From: Symsagittifera roscoffensis
Taxonomy: Eukaryota; Xenacoelomorpha; Acoela; Convolutidae
Assembly: GCF_963678635.1 (NCBI RefSeq)
Contig: NC_087062.1
Location: 39,077,330 to 39,141,329, forward strand
DNA: 64,000 nt
Direction of reading: 5' to 3'
Below are positions 59,845 to 64,000 of the stretch, piece by piece. Under the pieces are notes generated by a model. That model was not told the origin of the DNA. It worked only from the letters and a program-made list of their open reading frames with translations, and did no database searches. A program made the translations under genes and the position numbers. How positions within the stretch are numbered: the stretch's first letter is position 1; every line of letters begins with the position of its first letter.

Positions 59845-60250
59845 GAATTTACACGGTACACTCTTGTAAGATAGCCATAGCTTAGTTAACCTTAAATAAT
59901 TGACCTTCGGGTTAGGCCTCTGGCTGGTTAACTAAAAAAATATTTTTATACAAGTTAAGTCCTTGAAACATAAAAAAACTGCTAAACTTTAATGTATTTG
60001 ATTGCAAAATTTTGAAAAACAAAAGCATTATTTTTCAAGCAATTATCAGAATTTTTGGGCAAAACAAAAAATTTGTTCTTGGGCGGACAATTTTATAATC
60101 CCATTTTTTTTCTGTGAGCAGCTTAAAAGCCTAATCGATCAAAGTTTTTTAGATGAACTGAGTTTCTCGAACCAGTTTTTTAAATGAACTGGTTTTGGGT
60201 TGTTTTCTTAAATGACATTTCGATCGGCTTGTGTCATTTTACTTTTTTAG

Positions 60251-60462
60251 ATGACGGCAACCTGGTGGTGATGATGGACGACCCCCGACCGTGTAATAAA
60301 GATGGTGACGTCGGGTTCAAGTGCGACAACGACAGTACATGTCTAGACGGCATATGGGATGGACCTAACAAGGGCATCACTAACTTTGACAATGTCGGAC
60401 TGGCTATGTTGACTGTGTTCCAGTGCGTAACTATGGAAGGATGGACAACCATCATGTACTGG
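60251..60462 (+). CDS. Cav1: Cav1-type calcium channel, exon with domain I turret and pore loop
   Basis: 212-bp exon after cttttttag, ending before gtcagt. It encodes the S5-P turret with three further cysteines (RPCNK, FKCDN, STCLDG) that complete the usual set. [13 protein letters not shown] follows, then the pore helix [20 protein letters not shown]. The Glu of MEGW is the domain I selectivity glutamate of the EEEE ring. The YWVND context across the next splice site is Cav1-like, unlike the YNSND of Cav2. The residue after EGWT is Thr, where Cav1 and Cav2 channels usually have Asp. Confidence 0.96.
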
Positions 60463-62862
60463 GTCAGTCATTCTTTTTGTAATACCTTTTAAATGGGTTC
60501 ATTCTTTGATTCCATTTGCATTTTTCTCATTTTTTTAACCAAAAAAAAATAACATAAAAACGGATTATCTCTAAAACATGTAAAACGGATTATTGCGAAA
60601 ATCAGATGATGACCAACTCAATTATGTGCTTCTAAGAAAAGCCAGCTTGGTTTTGTGCAAGTCTAAAACTATTCATAATTACTATGATTTTTAAACAAAA
60701 TTGCATAACTGAAAGAAGTTTTTTTGCAAAAGTTGTGCGTCCATCTCGTGCGTGCTTCATCGTGATAAAAAAGAATGAATGAGTAGTATTATTGTACTTA
60801 TAACCGATTTTTGCTTTTTAGCGATATAATATTCAGGGCTTAAAAAAGATTAAAGAATAGTTGTGAAAGTTTGCTTAGACCATTATTGGTTAGCAACGAA
60901 AAACGCTTTCGATACGACTCGTTTTTTATTTTCTCTGCTCGTTTTCCAATTAACCCAATAATTTTATGCTGAAAGGTAAAAAATGCCTTTAAAACAAATT
61001 GAACTATATCTTCCTGTTGCTAGTCAGTAGGGCAATCAGCCAAGACCATTTACCTTGAAAGTGCTAGTGAAAGTGAGCTTTATAATCTCCCCATAACTTC
61101 ACATCCCTTTTTCATCCGTTCCGAGACTGGATGAAATTCTTTTTTTTGGCCCTCTGAATTTCTCACGGCCATTTATCGACTCTAGACAGACGTTTTGCAT
61201 CTGTTTATTTTTGTCTCGCCCGCAAGGCGTCTGACCCGGAAAAAAAGTTTCTAGCGTTGCTGCGTGTAGCTCACAAAAACTGGCGTTTAGGTTTTTTGGA
61301 GATATTGGATATTGTAGAAAAATCAGACAACAGAACTGATGATGCAAATTTAAAATGTTCTTTAACAAAAGCCGAAAAAATTTAATATATATTTGCAGTA
61401 TATTAATAGCGAAGAATTTCATTTTATTTGAAACGAATTCAGCCCTCGGTGATTTGAATAATTGAATCACTGATCAAGGAATCGAACTAAAAGCGCGTAA
61501 TGAAAAATTCCATTTTGAGCTGCGTGTTGATTTTCCGTTAATTTATACATCGGCTCATTGCACTAGCGACAGCTGAAAAAATTGCGGATTTTGTTTGTTT
61601 TTCCATCTCTACCCTCTTCTCACTGATAACACAGATATCTCCTGGATTAATTTGGCCCTAAAGTGAACCCTTCTAAGCTCCCTTGGATCGGCAACAATGG
61701 CAACATAAAAGTACCTGTGTATATGGAACTTCCTAAAATCAATCACAGCGCGAACAAACAAGGGTTATCTTGAGTTCTGTTTGGTATCACATGCCAATGG
61801 TCATTTTGAAAGAAAAAATTTAGCTGACAGAATAATGGAAAAGTGTATTCTTAGAAGATCTCTGTTTTGGTGTCTCGTGTATTAAGATTGAATCCTAAAT
61901 TATGAATTCGAAATGTCACTTAGTTGTTAAATGATTCTCAGGTTTTCAGATTCCTCATCTTAATAAATTCGATTTAACAACTTGTAGGTTTTCTGCACTA
62001 GCGTCATTTTGAACCTCGATTTGATGCTTCTTACTTTTTGGCGTTGTTTGAAAATAAGCAGTTCTGAAATAAAAGTTAGCTCAATATTTGTCCTTGAGAT
62101 CAATATATGCAGTTCGAACTGACCCCGCCCAAATTTCATTGTAATAACTTTTTTTCTGTTTTTACTGTTCTTTTTAGAGAACGGAATATTTTTTTTGATG
62201 CCGGCTGCATTTTTTTCTCAAGTTGAATCTGTTTTACTAGCAAAATCTATTTCTATTCTTTCAAATTTCATGTATATCTGGGCTGCTAGAGTTGTGAAAA
62301 TGTTCTTTTATCTGGCACTAAAATAGAAACTAATCACTTTTGATTCCTGGAGTTTCGCTTGCTTCACAGTTTAAATTATTGGAATTTCTATTAATTAACT
62401 TTTTGTACTAACTCCTCCTTCTTGAAAATTCAATTATTATATTTTATTTTGGATGTTCTTCGTTTCAATAATGCTAGCAGCACAGAATGTGTAAAAGGCT
62501 TCGAATTTTGAATCAAATCATTTTTTTTTAAATAAGACTGCTCCGTAAAAAAATACACCTTAAATGCGTGTTTAAAACTCAAAAATTGTTTGGAGAAAAA
62601 AACCACCCCGATATTAAAAATTCCTTTGACAATTGGAACAAATTTTTTTCCGCTTGGTCAAAAAAAAACTGCGAATCCAACACAAGATATCGAAATTTCA
62701 GGATTGCACAAGAATTGACACAATCAAAGTTTTTCGTTTCAGCCACAAAACAAAATCATTTGAGAAGCTAGTTGAGATTTGAGGCCTCGGCTCTGAATTT
62801 TGGCCTTTTTATCCAACTGTTATGAAATTTTGAGTTTCTTGCAAAGAGTTTGTATCGTTTAG
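60463..62862 (+). other. calcium-channel intron
   Basis: 2.4 kb, gtcagt to cgtttag. AT-rich with long T- and A-runs. I see no gene, RNA or clear repeat in it. Confidence 0.85.
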
Positions 62863-62966
62863 GTAAATGACAGTGTTGGTCAGTCGATGCCTTGGATCTA
62901 CTTTGTGTCATTGATCATAATTGGGTCTTTCTTCGTCATGAACCTTGTCTTGGGTGTACTCTCAGG
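62863..62966 (+). CDS. Cav1: Cav1-type calcium channel, exon with IS6
   Basis: 104-bp exon after tttag, ending before gtgagt. It starts exactly on a codon ([14 protein letters not shown]) and encodes the pore-lining IS6 helix ([20 protein letters not shown]), the inner gate of domain I, including the conserved Asn and GVLSG end. It ends with two bases of the Gly codon completed by the next exon. Confidence 0.96.
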
Positions 62967-63196
62967 GTGAGTTTCTCTTCAAAGTTCGGCATTAGTCATT
63001 TTTGTACCTGGAACCAGCTCCGCTTACGCAAAAATTGGGCTACCTGTTAGCTTAAACATACTTATTACTCATATAAATCTATCTCGTTATGGGAGAATCA
63101 TAAGGTACTACTAAATCGAAGGTAGGTAAAAATCCACTATTAATTTCAAAGTATGATTGCATATATTTTTGGGTTGCAATTAGTTTTTGTTTGCAG
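62967..63196 (+). other. calcium-channel intron
   Basis: 230 bp, gtgagt to gtttgcag. Confidence 0.92.
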
Positions 63197-63312
63197 AGAG
63201 TTCTCTAAAGAAAGAGAGAAAGCGAAAGCCAGAGGAGAGTTCCAGAAACTGAGAGAAAAAAACCAGCTGGAAGAAGACTTGAAGGGATATCTAGACTGGA
63301 TCACACAAGCTG
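63197..63312 (+). CDS. Cav1: Cav1-type calcium channel, exon with alpha interaction domain
   Basis: 116-bp exon, acceptor gtttgcag, donor gtaagt. It encodes [20 protein letters not shown] followed by the alpha interaction domain, [17 protein letters not shown] plus the E completed by the next exon. This is the site where the cytoplasmic beta subunit binds. The key Tyr and Trp of GYxxWI are present. The helix from IS6 into this motif is uninterrupted. Confidence 0.96.
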
Positions 63313-63550
63313 GTAAGTGATTTCAATTTTCAACTATTTTGGGGGGTGGCCTTGATATGGCTACTGATACGTAGTGATCTGTAGAAATGGAAAGTTTTCC
63401 TGCTTAGAAAAAAGAGCATTTGCGTTCTTAATAAAGGTTCAACATCGGTAAATTATAGTCCGCGCAATATCTCGTATGGTGTTTTTAATTGTTTATATTG
63501 TTTCAATTGGGTACCATAGTCTGAGTTCGTTATGGTATGAACTGTTTCAG
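63313..63550 (+). other. calcium-channel intron
   Basis: 238 bp, gtaagt to tttcag. Confidence 0.9.
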
Positions 63551-63583
63551 AAGTGAACGGAGACGACGAGCCTGAAGATAAAG
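63551..63583 (+). CDS. Cav1: Cav1-type calcium channel, 33-bp mini-exon
   Basis: Bounded by tttcag and gttaga. It finishes the AID Glu codon and adds VNGDDEPEDK, an acidic stretch at the start of the I-II linker. Phase 1 on both sides makes it skippable without a frameshift: skipping would join the AID exon directly to GC GAG of the next exon and yield Gly in place of the AID Glu. Human Cav1.2 has a comparable acidic stretch after the AID. Confidence 0.82.
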
Positions 63584-63889
63584 GTTAGAGTCTTAAGCTC
63601 TATTTGTTTTTTCAACATAAAATTGCTTTCACCCAAGTAATATGGCAAAAAAAAATGATTACTGAATCACAATCTGCATAAATCAGGCATGAAATTTTGA
63701 TCAATTTCTTGTGTCTTATCGACTGAAAGATATCGTAGATTAATTTTTGATATATTAGATTGATTTTTAGATGTAATTTAGATTGATACAGGTTACTGTG
63801 CAATCGTTTTGACATTGATTCTTACAAAGAAGAGTCGGCATGCTTTAAATACCATTATGATTTTTTTTGCAAAAATGTAATACCATCAG
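63584..63889 (+). other. calcium-channel intron
   Basis: 306 bp, gttaga to accatcag. The donor is weaker than the others in this gene, in line with possible regulated use of the mini-exon. Confidence 0.82.
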
Positions 63890-64000
63890 GCGAGGCTGAC
63901 AACTCCTCAGAAAAAACTGGAGACGATACAGGGAGTCAAGAGATAGTTCCCAAGTTCAAGTGGCTCAACCAGAAGATGAAATCATTTGGGAGGGCCAACA
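63890..64000 (+). CDS. Cav1: Cav1-type calcium channel, start of I-II linker exon (partial)
   Basis: Acceptor accatcag, entered in phase 1 (split Gly codon). It encodes the hydrophilic cytoplasmic linker: an acidic, Ser-rich part (EADNSSEKTGDDTGSQE) then a basic part (KFKWLNQKMKSFGRAN). The basic tail fits the Lys/Arg-rich segment leading to IIS1 in other channels. The exon is open at the window edge, so its 3' end is not seen. Confidence 0.85.

Larger units (their letters stand above)
55312..60250 (+). other. large calcium-channel intron
   Basis: 4.9 kb, gtcagt to ttttttag. It holds the direct repeat described separately (55381 and 56348), a slightly GC-richer stretch at about 57500-58100 of unknown origin, and a tRNA-related fragment at 59785. 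No exon-like frame or splice-bounded conserved protein was seen on either strand. Confidence 0.85.

Noticed and set aside
60234-60455. Minus-strand frame across the pore exon
   Set aside because: It is the antisense of the conserved calcium-channel exon, whose plus-strand frame, splice sites and motifs are unambiguous.
61099-61470. 123-codon minus-strand reading frame in an intron
   Set aside because: No recognisable domain or family resemblance. It is Phe/Leu/Asn-rich, as expected from AT-rich noncoding sequence.
61470-61500. B-box-like motif on the minus strand (AGTTCGATTCC)
   Set aside because: No A box at the right distance, no stem pairing around it, and no cloverleaf.

Overview
This is eukaryotic, almost certainly metazoan, nuclear DNA. 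The right end carries seven exons of an L-type voltage-gated calcium channel alpha-1 gene with GT..AG introns. The left 52.7 kb is an AT-rich tandem array of RNA polymerase III-type genes. I cannot name the species. The exons resemble Cav1 channels of many animals, and nothing else in the window is diagnostic.

Array (1 to about 52660, open on the left). I count 111 full-length or nearly full-length copies, plus 5 fragments, of one cloverleaf: tRNA-His with anticodon GTG. Most units are about 443 bp and contain a 72-nt tRNA body with conserved flanks. The layout is: (i) 1-5900, plus strand, mixed monomers including an 893-bp dimer repeated twice; (ii) about 5900-20900, plus strand, 15 rounds of a 986-bp higher-order repeat that pairs a 443-bp unit with a 543-bp unit carrying a 109-bp hairpin; (iii) 21.9-27.9 kb, plus strand, 443-bp units including the best-preserved tRNA genes, most with a TTTT run 6 nt behind the discriminator base; (iv) 27990-29380, an inverted block; (v) 29.4-37.25 kb, plus strand, diverging units; (vi) 37.26-39.34 kb minus, 39.34-41.24 kb plus and 41.25-52.66 kb minus, strongly diverged units with anticodon drift, segmental duplications and orientation switches that fall in or beside the tRNA body.

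Calcium-channel region (54603-64000, plus strand). Exons encode the end of segment IS3 and the IS4 voltage sensor, IS5, the S5-P turret and domain I selectivity filter, IS6, the beta-subunit-binding AID, an 11-codon mini-exon and the start of the I-II linker. The gene continues beyond the right edge. No exon for IS1-IS3 is visible between the array and the first exon, so the array may lie inside an upstream intron of this gene. The introns hold an imperfect 150-bp direct repeat and a few tRNA-related, SINE-like fragments. The short reading frames across the array are translations of tRNA units and not genes.
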